Assembly: GCF_963675165.1 (NCBI RefSeq)
Contig: NC_087388.1
Coordinates: 3,016,800-3,080,799, forward strand
Direction: 5' to 3'
DNA: 64,000 bases
Source: Halichondria panicea
Lineage: Eukaryota; Porifera; Demospongiae; Suberitida; Halichondriidae
A model generated the notes under the pieces. The model was given only the letters and a program-made list of their open reading frames with translations. It was not told the origin of the DNA and did not search any database. This document shows positions 46,001-55,715 of this stretch, piece after piece. The position numbers and the translations under genes are program-made. The stretch's first letter is position 1. Each line of letters opens with the position of its first letter.

Positions 46001-48132
46001 ACAATTAAATCATGGCTGCTAACCAGGTTCTGCTTGTGAATTAGCAGGACAGGGTGGCAAGCCACTTGCAGTTGCAGTGCTGCTCTGTGAACTGGCTCAA
46101 AGAGTGACATGATGATGATGGTGATAGCTGCTGAACAGTCTGCAACTCTGTGGGGACCTTGGTCTGCTCAGCCCACGTGACTTCTCGCCGACTCTCCATC
46201 CGGTGTGTTAAAAACATGGTCCACACTCGTCTCATCTCGTTGCTACCCTTCACTCTCGTCTATGATCTCAAACGGGAAAAACAAAGGGTCTTTTAAGGCA
46301 GCTGCAAAGAAATCTGTACTAGTCACACAATACGTCAAGATGACAGACACATGCACAAATCTCCCTATCTCATCCCTCCCCGCCCATCTAGGTCGCCCTT
46401 CGATGCTATGGTCATGCTGTCAGCTGGATCGTTCTCTGCATGGCCCCTCAAATTTCAGAATCAGGCTCCTAGTGGGCTGTGACGGGCTGGAGCTGGATGC
46501 GTCCAGGTTTAGATATCGTAACATAGGAAATATCTCTCCCGGGGATGCATCGTGTAAACTATGCAACACGGAAGAAAAATCACCTTCACACTTTTTAGTA
46601 AGTTGCCCTGCTCTCTCAGCGCACAGACATGCTCTCCTGCAGAATGTCCCTACCTGCGTCAGTGTTCACCTCCCCCAAGATCCAAGGGCACTACATGACA
46701 CCGTCTACAATCTCCTGCAAGGCCTTGTCTGGCTGAAAGATGCCCACGCGCAAGAGTGGCTCTTGCTCTTCATCAAAGATCTAAGGCAAACGCGCGCTGA
46801 TCTTCTCACACGCACATTGGTTAAAGCTCCACCCTCTTGCTGCGTGTATAATACCAAATTTCAATATTCTTTTTCGTCTGCCCGCAATGGGCTACTCTTC
46901 ATTAATTGGAGGCTACAAAGAAGAAGAAGAAGAAGGCTTTGCGCATGTGCACTGAATATTTGGAGGTGGAGCTAGCTAGTTGGAGGTGGAGTTTTGAGTT
47001 GATCGTGCAATAGAACTCTAGTTCTATATCAGCTAGCTAGCTTAGCTAAGGAGCTTGTGGAGCAGAGTCTGAGGCCAGAGGGGGGTGCTGGAGCACCCTC
47101 TGCACCCCTCTGGCTACGCCACTGCATTCTCTCTACAAATTCTATACCAGCTGTTGAACATATTAAAGCACCACCATAATTTAGGCGCTAGCTTGGGCTG
47201 AACGCAATTTTTTGTGCTCTAAAGATGCACCACTCAGGAGCGGAATAAATTTTTTCTGGCACTGTAATTACATCAATTTAATACGGTATTTTTACGATTA
47301 GGTTAAGATACACTACAATTTAATCATAGATAGAGCAAAGAGGGATTGGCAACAAAATCGACCTCGAATAACCATCCGTGTTGCCCCGGCGTTACTCGAG
47401 GCTGTCTACTTCAACATAGGAAGACAGCCTCGAGTAAAGCACAGGCTGGGAATGGTTGAGGAGACAACTGATTGTCTTACTGTCAGTATAACAATCCTGC
47501 TGCTGATTTTAGACTTCATTTCCATGCTTGAGGCTATATGTGATCCAGGACACTACTTAGTTAGACAATCTTAGTTATAAAAATATTATAGGTGCTATTG
47601 GTACACAGCCATAAAAAAACGGCGCAAAGAGGTGAAAAAAGCGCTATGTACCGCTAGCTCTTTCTAGAAAAAATTTTGACATAATACACATCATCAAAAA
47701 GCATGGAAATAAAGTTTTGGGGGGTCTTAGAAAGCTCTGTGTAAGGCCTCAAACATAAAAAAGTGTTTCGCAGCGTTACGGTGGGGGACAACACGCATTG
47801 TTTCAGGATTAAGCCACACCCCCTGCACAAAAGTCTACGTTTTAACTTCCGTTGCCAATCCCTCTCTTCTTTATCTATGATTTAATATATCATCAGCATA
47901 CAATGGGAACATACCCATCAATGACTGGATTTGTTGTAAGCAATGCATTGGCTCGAGCTAAGGCATCCTCTGGAAGGGAATTGTACACGACACCGATTGT
48001 GATGACTGCTACAAAAGCACATACGACCCACAGTAGCACATATGAAATGCAAAAGGCTTGGCGTCGACATTTTTTCTTGTATCTCCTTTGATTTGGAATG
48101 AGTGCTGCAACTTCCACATTTTCATTCATCAT
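40078..48132 (-). CDS. Membrane dipeptidase (M19 family), 8 exons, 404 aa, predicted type II anchor
   Basis: Zn-dependent dipeptidase of the DPEP1-3 family (EC 3.4.13.19), acting on extracellular dipeptides. Exons in transcript order: 48132-47915, 45414-45273, 45195-44912, 44859-44805, 41426-41250, 41192-41102, 40705-40630, 40249-40078. Phases close. Expected metal and substrate ligands are present: H74 and D76 (GHND), E182 (GVEGGH), H250 (DISHV), H271 (FSHSSAR) and D342 (GSDFDG). Residues 27-49 form one hydrophobic helix after the basic YKKKCRR. The C-terminus (GLEDVSKYP...[12 protein letters not shown], then 11 residues) has no hydrophobic GPI tail. The enzyme is therefore probably anchored by its N-terminus, unlike GPI-linked vertebrate DPEPs. 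Introns 1 (2.5 kb) and 4 (3.4 kb) are swollen by transposons. Confidence 0.92.
42065..42170. repeat. Repeat shared, inverted, with 20120-20218
   Basis: ACCGTATAGTGCAAAATTTT, TTTCGTGGATTAGCC and TCTAAAAGCATTTTCGTT match the reverse complement of the sequence upstream of EDRF1. It lies in dipeptidase intron 4. Confidence 0.6.
43428..43620. repeat. Tigger-like terminal sequence
   Basis: CAGTGGAACCTTCATTAACG, then ACC-x-CCTC, resembles Tigger/pogo TIR sequence (CAGTGGAACCTC...). A matching right end is not clear. Confidence 0.35.
43657..44067. mobile_element. MITE of about 411 bp with long terminal inverted repeats
   Basis: GGCCTGGTATAGATTGTATC then TGGGTGTGGTAGGAACCAG (43657-43694) is mirrored by CTGGTTCCTAACCACGCCCA...AATACCAGGCC (about 44013-44067). 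The right arm carries an extra duplicated CACGCCCAGATA. Dipeptidase intron 4. Confidence 0.75.
45777..47124. mobile_element. DNA transposon, CAGGGCGTAGCCAG...CTGGCTACGCCACTG ends, 5-bp TSD CATTC, with nested LINE piece
   Basis: The imperfect inverted ends are 45777-45790 and 47110-47124. The flanking direct repeats are CATTC at 45772-45776 and 47125-47129. The element is 1348 bp in dipeptidase intron 1 and has no transposase. It carries a 3' LINE fragment (46205-46975) that must have been inserted or captured. The motifs GGGGGTCTGGGGGCACTCCC and GGGGGTGCTGGAGCACCC are also in the remnant at 3396-4014. Confidence 0.8.
46205..46975 (+). pseudogene. LINE reverse-transcriptase C-terminal fragment
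   Basis: The 256-codon frame carries [20 protein letters not shown] and [18 protein letters not shown], the C-x2-C-x8-H-x4-C zinc motif that follows the RT domain of non-LTR elements. It then has [15 protein letters not shown] and a GAAGAAGAAGAAG-rich 3' end. The RT catalytic YADD part is absent, so this is a 5'-truncated copy. The same family is present at 16221-16687. The long open frame suggests the insertion is relatively young. Confidence 0.7.
47392..47437. repeat. Perfect-arm hairpin, 16-nt arms
   Basis: TTACTCGAGGCTGTCT (47392-47407) pairs with AGACAGCCTCGAGTAA (47422-47437). Dipeptidase intron 1. Confidence 0.75.
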
Positions 48133-48366
48133 GTTGTATTTTGTCCAGCTAGAGAGATTTGTTACTGCCTAGCGCCTCACATGTAGTCTGGCCACGCCCT
48201 CCCATACTTCGTAAAGAGGCTGGAAATCGAGACTACCTCACATGTACGTACCACTCTAGTTGGGCGTGGCTCAACTAGTAACCACTCCAAAAATTATGTG
48301 ATTTTGTTATTAAGACCACCTTTACCAAAACCCAATGTGCTTTTGTACCTGAGAAAACCATCAACA
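48133..48366. promoter_or_regulatory. Probable bidirectional promoter, dipeptidase/OSTC
   Basis: 234 bp separate divergent start codons. GGCTGGAAATCGAGACTACC near 48212-48236 is a repeat fragment. No TATA box is assigned. Inference from geometry. Confidence 0.45.
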
Positions 48367-48891
48367 ATGGAGCAGCTATATCGCATTCTTCCTTACTCGG
48401 TCCTCGAAGTACCTCCTCTCAAGTTAAAGAAGCCTTCGTTCATTAAAGCTCCATCCTCAACTGTTGTTTACAGCCTTGTCTTGTTGTCCTATTTTTTGGT
48501 CACTGGGGGAATCATATACGATGTGATTGTAGAGCCACCCTCCATTGGCTCACACACAGATGAGCAAGGCCACACTAAACCTGTTGCTTTCATGCAGCAT
48601 CGAGTCAATGGTCAGTACATCATGGAAGGTCTAGCTAGCAGTTTCCTCTTCACAACTGGTGCTCTCAGTTTTGTGGTTGTTGAGCGAGCCAACTCAGGTG
48701 GTCTCTCTAAGCTGAATCGAAGCCTTCTCCTTGGTTTAGGTATGTTTGGGATTATAGTCACCTTCGTTGCCTGCAGAATCTTCATGGGAATGAAGCTACC
48801 GTAAGTTGGCTGTGTGCACACCAATGCTGGTGTGCAATAAGTAGAATTTATTTATTTACCCTTTCATTTCTACAGTGGATACTTGAAATGA
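48367..48891 (+). CDS. OSTC: Oligosaccharyltransferase complex subunit OSTC, 2 exons, 149 aa
   Basis: A subunit of the ER STT3A-type oligosaccharyltransferase that helps couple N-glycosylation to the Sec61 translocon. Exon 1 is 48367-48800. Exon 2 is 48876-48891 and encodes only the end of Pro plus GYLK and the stop. The start MEQLYR aligns with the family start METLYR; an upstream in-frame Met at 48298 is not needed. Hallmarks are [43 protein letters not shown] and the MKLPGYL end. Three hydrophobic segments lie at about residues 33-53, 83-103 and 117-137. The length equals the human protein as I recall it. Confidence 0.95.
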
Positions 48892-49007
48892 GAAAGAAAC
48901 GTGAAATAATGTACATGAGCCCAGGACAACAATCTAAAATTATTGTATAGTTATAATATTGTAAATTATAATTATTATACACAATAATCATTAATTTTAT
49001 TGTAATT

Positions 49008-50914
49008 CTACAGTTTAGGTTGTGGATCAGTCCATCCACAAATCATGTCCGCAACAATGTTTAGCTTGTCTTGTCCCCAAATAAGTGGGCCTCCATTGAC
49101 TTGAAAACTGGGAACACCACAGACTCCAGCTTCAACAGCTCTGTATTGTATTTATATTTGCATGGTCACATATGCCAGGTGAACTTGCCTTGATGTGTTG
49201 GCAAAGAGTTGCGTCTTGACAGTGTCAGTATTAGCTAAATCCAACAGATTTATGTTATCTCCCGTCAGCAACGAAGACATGACCTGTACAATGAGACCCA
49301 TGTGTAAACACTGCCTTTAGTTGTGTATATATACTGGTATGCTATAGATCTACACATATACACTTTTAGACTAGCTGTATTGATATACATCTTTCTCTCC
49401 AATGTTGAGATTATCTTGCCAGGCGGCCCTGTCTGCAATAAGGACATAAAGGTTATGGATTATAAGTAATCACATACATAGCGTTCTTATGATAGTTGGG
49501 TCACAGTTGGAAGCCAAAGTTGCTCTTAATGGTAGAACAGTGCGTAGAGGGAAAGTACTGGGGAATTGTAGCTTAACTCCAGCGTACTGGCACCAGTCAT
49601 GTAGATCCTGCGTGTAGTAGTTCCTTTTAGCCTCGTTCATCGCAACAGCAGGTACCTGTACAACACAGGTTAACTGACAGCGTATTATAATCTTATACCT
49701 ACGTTTGGAGTACCTATTTGCTTGAACAGTGCACCCAGCAGAAAAGGTACCCATTCAATCTTTACATTCACCGGACTGACATCTCTGAGCAACTGCTCCA
49801 ACCTCTCAAAGCCTACAAAGCTCCATGGGCTAGAGTAGTCAAAGAAGAAAGTGAGGGTAGCAGACCCGGTGGATTGTGGGGACATAAGGCGTTCTGGATG
49901 TGCATCAACTCCCAAAGCTCTTTCCACAAAGAATAACCGGTCTGTACCATGAAACAGGCGATTGTTCACATACAGTCTATAGGGCGATAGAGTACAATAA
50001 CCATATGAGCGTACTTCACACTCACGATGGTACTCCAAATGCTCCTCTGGAGGCTGCCTCTGATGTGTTTGCTCGGAGGTTTCTAGAAGCATCTTCAGAC
50101 TGCAACAATTTTCGACTTGACACTCCAAATGGTAAGGCTATGTCCTCAATAACACTGGAGTCAGTCAAATCACGTTTCTCATACCAATGAGCCTGTAAAG
50201 AGTTATACAAATTTTATGTTGTTAAGCTGTGTTAACCTATCACCTTAGTCTTGTTATACTGTAATACGTATGGCCAGCGATACTAGTAGGTCTACTAGTC
50301 TCGCAGGCCATATGTACAAAAGAAAAATCATTACATATGGCAAGTGAGACTATCCATACATCATTTTTTATACTTTATAATCACCGAGCTTAAAAACAAT
50401 TACCCTATACAGAGCATGCGAGAGTCCAGCTCTGATGCTGTTATCTGGAATAGCTGCTAGCAAACGCATTGCAGTCAGTGTTTTCTTGATTGGCACTTCA
50501 AGTGTGCGATAGGGCACATTTCTACGTTTTAGCTGCCGCAAAAGGTCTGGAAAAGGCATAAACTGTAATAACAAAAATATGATGTTAAACTGCACCTTGA
50601 GAGTAAACGACGGCTTTATTTGAGTTCATAACACTCGATGCAGAGCCTTCTCTTCCCTGGGCAGCTGCAGTAGCCTCGTATAGCCCTCCTGCATGAAATT
50701 GATATACCTTGTTATGTCACACTGATTAACAATTTTATTATTGTATAACTGTTCTCCCGGCCCTTTTAAAGCCCTACCCGTACGTACCCAGAAGTACTGG
50801 CCTCCAGAGAACTGTTGCTCCAGCCCTCCTTGCTAGATCTTCGACGAGAGTGCTTGTCATGTATGCAAAAGGGCACACCACATCATAGTAGAAGACAATC
50901 TTGGATCCAGCCAT
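49008..50914 (-). CDS. Tandem DsbA/GST-kappa-fold protein, 9 exons, 417 aa
   Basis: Two thioredoxin-like DsbA-family domains (GST-kappa/2-hydroxychromene-2-carboxylate isomerase type) are joined in one chain. Exons in transcript order: 50914-50788, 50688-50596, 50546-50404, 50192-50026, 49976-49703, 49655-49478, 49432-49389, 49283-49189, 49140-49008. Phases close. Domain 1 (about 1-200) starts KIVFYYDVVCPFAY with a lone Cys at 14 and ends GVPSLYVNNRLFHGTDRL. Domain 2 (about 217-417) starts LTFFFDYSSPWSFVGFERLE with SSPWS in place of CxxC, and ends GVPSFQVNGGPLIWGQDKL. The GVPS-x-(2)-V cis-Pro loop is present in both. Neither domain has a CxxC redox pair, so a GST- or isomerase-like role fits better than disulfide exchange. 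The substrate is unknown. The intron at 49141-49188 has a GC donor. Confidence 0.82.
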
Positions 50915-51078
50915 GACTAGATCTACACTAGACAGCGACAGCTTTGTTCTTGGATAGAAAAAAGAAAAAGTTAGGACTACGCCCACTAGGAGAGACTACG
51001 TAGGTGGGCGTGGGTCAGGGTCAGGGTACGGTTGGTAAAGGTATTTTGCCACACCCCACGTGGTACAAAGAAATCCAC
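50915..51078. promoter_or_regulatory. Probable bidirectional promoter, DsbA-tandem/EXOSC8
   Basis: 164 bp lie between divergent start codons, including GTGGGCGTGGGTCAGGGTCAG-like GC-rich sequence near 51003-51024. Inference from geometry; no motif is proven. Confidence 0.45.
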
Positions 51079-53535
51079 ATGGCTGATCAAAGTAGTGAAG
51101 AAGCAGCAAGACTGCACAAGTAAGTAATGTTTAGTGGAGGTATTAGAATTATCGTGTTTGTAGATTTGTTGATCCAGTGAGCTACCTGTCTGCATTTGTC
51201 TCTAACGGAGTTCGGCCTGACGGAAGGTCATGCTCCACTGCTAGGAATGTCACACTGAACATTGGTATTGTATTGTCATTTCATGCATAGTTAATATAAA
51301 TTTATTTTTGCGTATCGGTTATGCACTTGTCAAACTAATGCACCACCCCACCCCCTCCTACCGGGATAGGTGGGGATTAGACCAATCACACAGTTGGGCA
51401 TGTCATTTGGTTTATTAAATCCCCTGGTAACCCCTAGTTACAACATGGGGATTATGGGATTAGACCTCTAAGTCCCCTAGGGAAGCAATTTCAAGTCTGA
51501 TCTCCACCTATCCCCTGTAGGGGAGTCGGGGTGGGGTGGGGCATTAGTTTTATACTGGCATCAATCATTCTGTTGCTCACTTTCTACTATCAGTGATTTG
51601 TATACTATGCGGCTAGCTGTATCAGTAATACACGACTCCTAGTAAACTTCTTTAAACAGGATCAATCTCTACTGCTAATGGATCTGCAATGGTGAAACTG
51701 GGGCAAACTTGTGTTTTGGCAGCCGTGAAAATGGTGTGTTTTTGTTTTTCCGACTATTATTTTTTAACCACTTTCTTAGGAACTTTCGAATCCACCTCTG
51801 GAGTGCCCGTCACGAGGTTACTTAGGTGCAGTTGCTTAAACCTTATATCCTCATGATTTCACGGAAATTGTTTCAATAGTGTGTAACATAGACCAGTCTT
51901 CTAGTTCTCTTTCTGAAGCTCTATCTGGTCCCCCTACATCCGAAGCTCAATCGCTGTCACAGACATTACAGGATCTCCTGTCCAGGTAAATCATTAACAA
52001 CACATTTATTTTTAATCGAACTTTTATCTATATTCAGATTTGTGGATTGCGATGATCTCATTCTTGTGGAGTCAAAGGTATATAATTATTACACCAAATT
52101 ATACTGCTTTCTATTGTACCCATGTCCTGCTTCTGTTTAGCTCTGCTGGACAGTATACGTCGATGTTGTGTGCTTGTGCAATAGTGGAAATGTATGGGAT
52201 GCTTGTGTGCTCGCCTCGACAGTTGCCCTAATTAACAGTAAGTTTGTAACTGCACCCAATTTGTCTCAATAATAATTCTAATTTGCATAGCTCAAGTTCC
52301 TGCAGTTAACACTGATGTTGAATTACCGTTGGTCAGCATATCTTCTCGCAGGTCTCTCAAGCTTGGAACTGTTCCCCTAGCTGCTACATTCACCATTTTC
52401 AAGTATGACAAGTACAATAGTGGTTTTCAGTACTACGCAGTGCTAAATGAGTGAATTGAAGATGTATGCGTATCATAAAGAGGTTTAATTGCAGAGACAA
52501 ATACTGCTTACTGGACCCTTCTCGAGAAGAAGAGTTGATTTGTGATGGGACTGTGTCTGTTATTTATTTCGAAGACGGAGGAATTGCCCAGATCACCCAT
52601 GCAGGTGCATTATTGTATTCGTTTTCTTGTATTATAATACCGTATATACCGAGAATGGCCTCTAAAACCATAATTAGCGTTGAATAAATGTCGCGCTATA
52701 ATTATGGTTAGGCCTTGACAATTATGTTTTTTTTGCCTATTATTCTTTTTGACTTTCTCAAAAAGTCAGCCAGTTTGGTGTACCCATTTTTCCAGTTTAA
52801 AGACATCTCTCATTCTGAAGAAAAGACAATTTATTTGTAGTTGTATTGTAGCATTACAGGGTTTTATCTAGTGGGGGGGGGCTGGGGTGAACCTTCCCCC
52901 CCCCCCCCCCCCCCTAAAATGCTTCTCTTCCCCCAAAAGTTTTGTATAATAATGACATCATCACATTAGTACTGTCTATGATGTGCAATATGTAACTAGA
53001 TCTACTGTGGTGCACTAGCATGTAATAGGGGGTGTGGTCAACAAATGTGGGAGTTGGTCAAACATTTTGCGGTGTGCGTAAACCTTCCCCCCCAAACTTT
53101 TAATCCTAGACGAAACCCTGCATTACATATAATTCTGAGTTTTGCAAAAGAGAAAATGCATGCTCCTCCATGCCTAGTGGCTAGTGCTTACAGTACAGAG
53201 CTACATTATAAGCAAGTGAAATTAGGTCTCTTGAGGGTCAAATTATGCTAGTTTAGTGCTTAATTTGCCAAGCCCTAATTATGATACATTCGTGCACTCC
53301 CGATACAATGTATAATTATAGCTAGCTTATTGCAGGAAGCAGTTGTTTTGTTCTGTTTGTGTGCCTTGTACTGTGGCGTGCATAATTATTACATTGAAGA
53401 TTATGCATTCTCATGATCACTCATTCAAATTCTATAGGAAAACCATTATCAAGTGAACGACTTATATCAATGTGCAAGGATGGACAGACGCACACACAAA
53501 CATTGTACAAACTTTTGAACACAGTGTGTACGTGA
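51079..53535 (+). CDS. EXOSC8: Exosome complex component RRP43, 10 exons, 273 aa
   Basis: An RNase PH-like ring subunit of the RNA exosome, structural rather than catalytic. Exons: 51079-51119, 51164-51264, 51660-51733, 51780-51825, 51880-51985, 52038-52077, 52141-52237, 52291-52402, 52495-52601, 53438-53535. Hallmarks are NGVRPDGRS, NIGSISTANGSAMVKLGQT, LCWTVYVDVVCLCNSGNVWD, LLDPSREEE and SVIYFEDGGIAQI. The last exon ends KLLNTVCT. Several introns are tiny (46-63 nt). Introns 2 and 9 are enlarged by MITEs. It is head-to-head with the DsbA-tandem gene and tail-to-tail with the V-ATPase gene. Confidence 0.9.
51332..51550. mobile_element. MITE of 219 bp in EXOSC8 intron 2
   Basis: AAACTAATGCACCACCCCAC is mirrored by GGGGTGGGGCATTAGTTT. 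Inner GGGATAGGTGGGGAT and ATCTCCACCTATCCCC also pair. No coding content and no clear target duplication. Confidence 0.75.
52857..53120. mobile_element. Short DNA transposon, CAGGGTTTTATCTAG...CTAGACGAAACCCTG ends, 5-bp TSD CATTA
   Basis: The 264-bp element is in EXOSC8 intron 9. The inverted ends are 52857-52871 and 53106-53120. Flanking CATTA copies lie at 52852-52856 and 53121-53125. A G run and a C run of about 20 nt lie near the left end; CCTTCCCCCCC recurs near the right. It is the third element in this window with CAG...CTG ends and a 5-bp duplication. Confidence 0.75.
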
Positions 53536-53646
53536 ACATGTTATAATTCTTGTGCACTACTTCACAATTACTGTACATTGTTTTTCTCTGAAACAGCAAT
53601 GTTCTATTAGATACAAACAAACAGTAACAATTTAGTTAAATCACAC

Positions 53647-55496
53647 TCAAAAGATAGGTATGTAGTTGTCAATCTTAGCCCGGTGCCTCTGAGCAATACA
53701 CTCTGATATCCAGACTACGTTCCTGCACTCTTGCTCCTTCAGACGCATGTATGAGTAGAACACACCAAAATGGAACTGTTGCATGAAGGACTGCATGTTG
53801 ATCTCAACCTACAACCAGGCATCAAGTTTTGAAACGTTTAGCTCAAAGATTTTACCTCTTTCTCAAAGAACTTATCCTCTAGCGTCTTTTCTCCAGGGTT
53901 GGTTCCAGCACCAGCGAAAATTGCAGCATACTCCTATAAACGAATGATGGGAATGACACACGAACCGGTACATTGAACTGAGTAATCAAAGACATGCTAT
54001 TTTCTTGTTAGATTGAAACATGTGTTGTCATTGTAGCTAGTGTATACAGAAACAGTTAGTACGTCAATAAAATTAATGTGGATCAATTGAAACCTTACCG
54101 GGTAGCTGTCAGCCACAGCCTTAACTTGGTCGTAGTCCTCGCATTTAGCCAGTTTGGTCAGCCCATCAGGGTAGAGCTTACCACAGGTAGGATAGAGCTT
54201 CTCCCGGTCGTCCATGGTAAGCTCAGTGCCAAACGAATTGATTGTGATGATAAATGCTCTTCTATCAGCTTCAAACATCAGTATGTCACCCATCACTTCA
54301 GCAGTAGTGCCTCCAAGATTTTGGCAGAACCTGTAAAAGTCTTCTAGATAAGCCTAAAAAAAAAATCGCATTAATGTCTTAATGAGCAAATTCTTGTTTA
54401 CAACACCTTGTACAAAGCGTTGCGGATGATCTCAATATGAAGTTCATCGAGATCTGTCTGTGAGATGCAAGTCTTGAAATACGAAGCTGCAAAATGAGTT
54501 TAAAGAGGACGTACAGCACAAAGAAAAGCAAAACATACCAATAGGCGTGTCCACAAGGACAGCCTCGTACAGTTCAGCAGGTGTGCCAGCAATGTTGACA
54601 CTTTCCATCTCCTCAAAACTTCCCAGAGGGTGACATTTCTTTCTCAGCTCACTAATTTGCCTCTGATGCAGAGTACCCGTGATGAGCAGAATGATGTTGT
54701 CAATCATGTACCCATACCTGAACGAAAGACCAAAAATGTTGACACTTCTATTGAAGATCTAGCCTCTATTGTAAGCTAGCTATAATTATACTTTATGACA
54801 AACTGTGGGCACATGACAGTTAAAATCTCCACAACATGTACATGTACTATAATTTTATACTATACACACACTGTCCAAACTGCTTTTGACACTTCGGTCA
54901 AAAAATCTCATTCAAATCCTTATTACACTATCAAATTATACTGATGTTTGCGATCATCAAACAATCTTTTGTGACTTTTGAGCTCTTTGGAAAATCACTT
55001 ATACCAGTACCTATATGACATTGTGATCCTTGCCAGATTAGATTGCAAGTCTGAAAAGGTTTTTCACCCCTTAGAATAATTATATAATTTCCTATGTGCT
55101 TAAGCCCCTATAGCGTAACAGTGGGAGAATTCACATAAAGGACATACGTGATATAGTCCAAGAAAGTAGCCAAGGGTTTGACACACTGGTTTCGAATGTG
55201 GTGAAACTCGATCACCAAGTGGTTACGCAGCTTTTCATCAATCACACTAACAGGAATGGGGCTGGGCTCATTCTGAAGAAAGTTGCCATAGTCAGTGGCT
55301 TGTAGCTGGACCTTTAGATCTGTACCAGGAATAACATGTAAGGAACTGCTAAAACTACCTAAACTTATCGGTTCTTACCCTCCACAGTTTCACACTGAAC
55401 AAGATTGATGTAGTCTGCTCTGGTTAGTATGCCAGACCTAAACCCTCTCACTAGAGCCTCCAGGTAACCATTATCCACATTGAATAAGTACTCCAT
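53647..55496 (-). CDS. ATP6V0D1: V-type ATPase V0 subunit d, 7 exons, 347 aa
   Basis: Subunit d couples the central rotor to the proteolipid ring of the vacuolar proton pump in endolysosomes. Exons in transcript order: 55496-55379, 55319-55148, 54717-54539, 54486-54407, 54353-54099, 53933-53856, 53808-53647. Phases close. Hallmarks are the start [20 protein letters not shown], then [53 protein letters not shown], and the end IDNYIPIF. The length is near the vertebrate one as I recall it (351). It is on the same strand as IST1, 220 bp downstream of its stop. Only one d-type gene is seen, so D1 versus D2 orthology cannot be decided. Confidence 0.95.
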
Positions 55497-55715
55497 TGCT
55501 GAACAAATGTATAGCTAGCTAGCTAGAGACCTTAATTAATTACCAATGTCACATGTCACATGACTGAGCTTGCATGACGCAAGATTACAGGAAATTGCTA
55601 GTCACAAGATCAACTGACGTCATACATTCCATTAAACTAAACCGCATTATTGTTAATACAGCAGGGACATAAAAACAATAATAATTATTATACCATGTTC
55701 TTAAAATCAAAATGT

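Noticed and set aside
46205-46975. A host gene of 256 codons
   Set aside because: The zf-RVT motif, a second copy at 16221-16687 and its place inside a transposon show that it is a LINE fragment.
48298-48366. Upstream in-frame start for OSTC (23 extra residues)
   Set aside because: The family starts at the MEQLYR position and length 149 aa matches. The extension is basic and unconserved.
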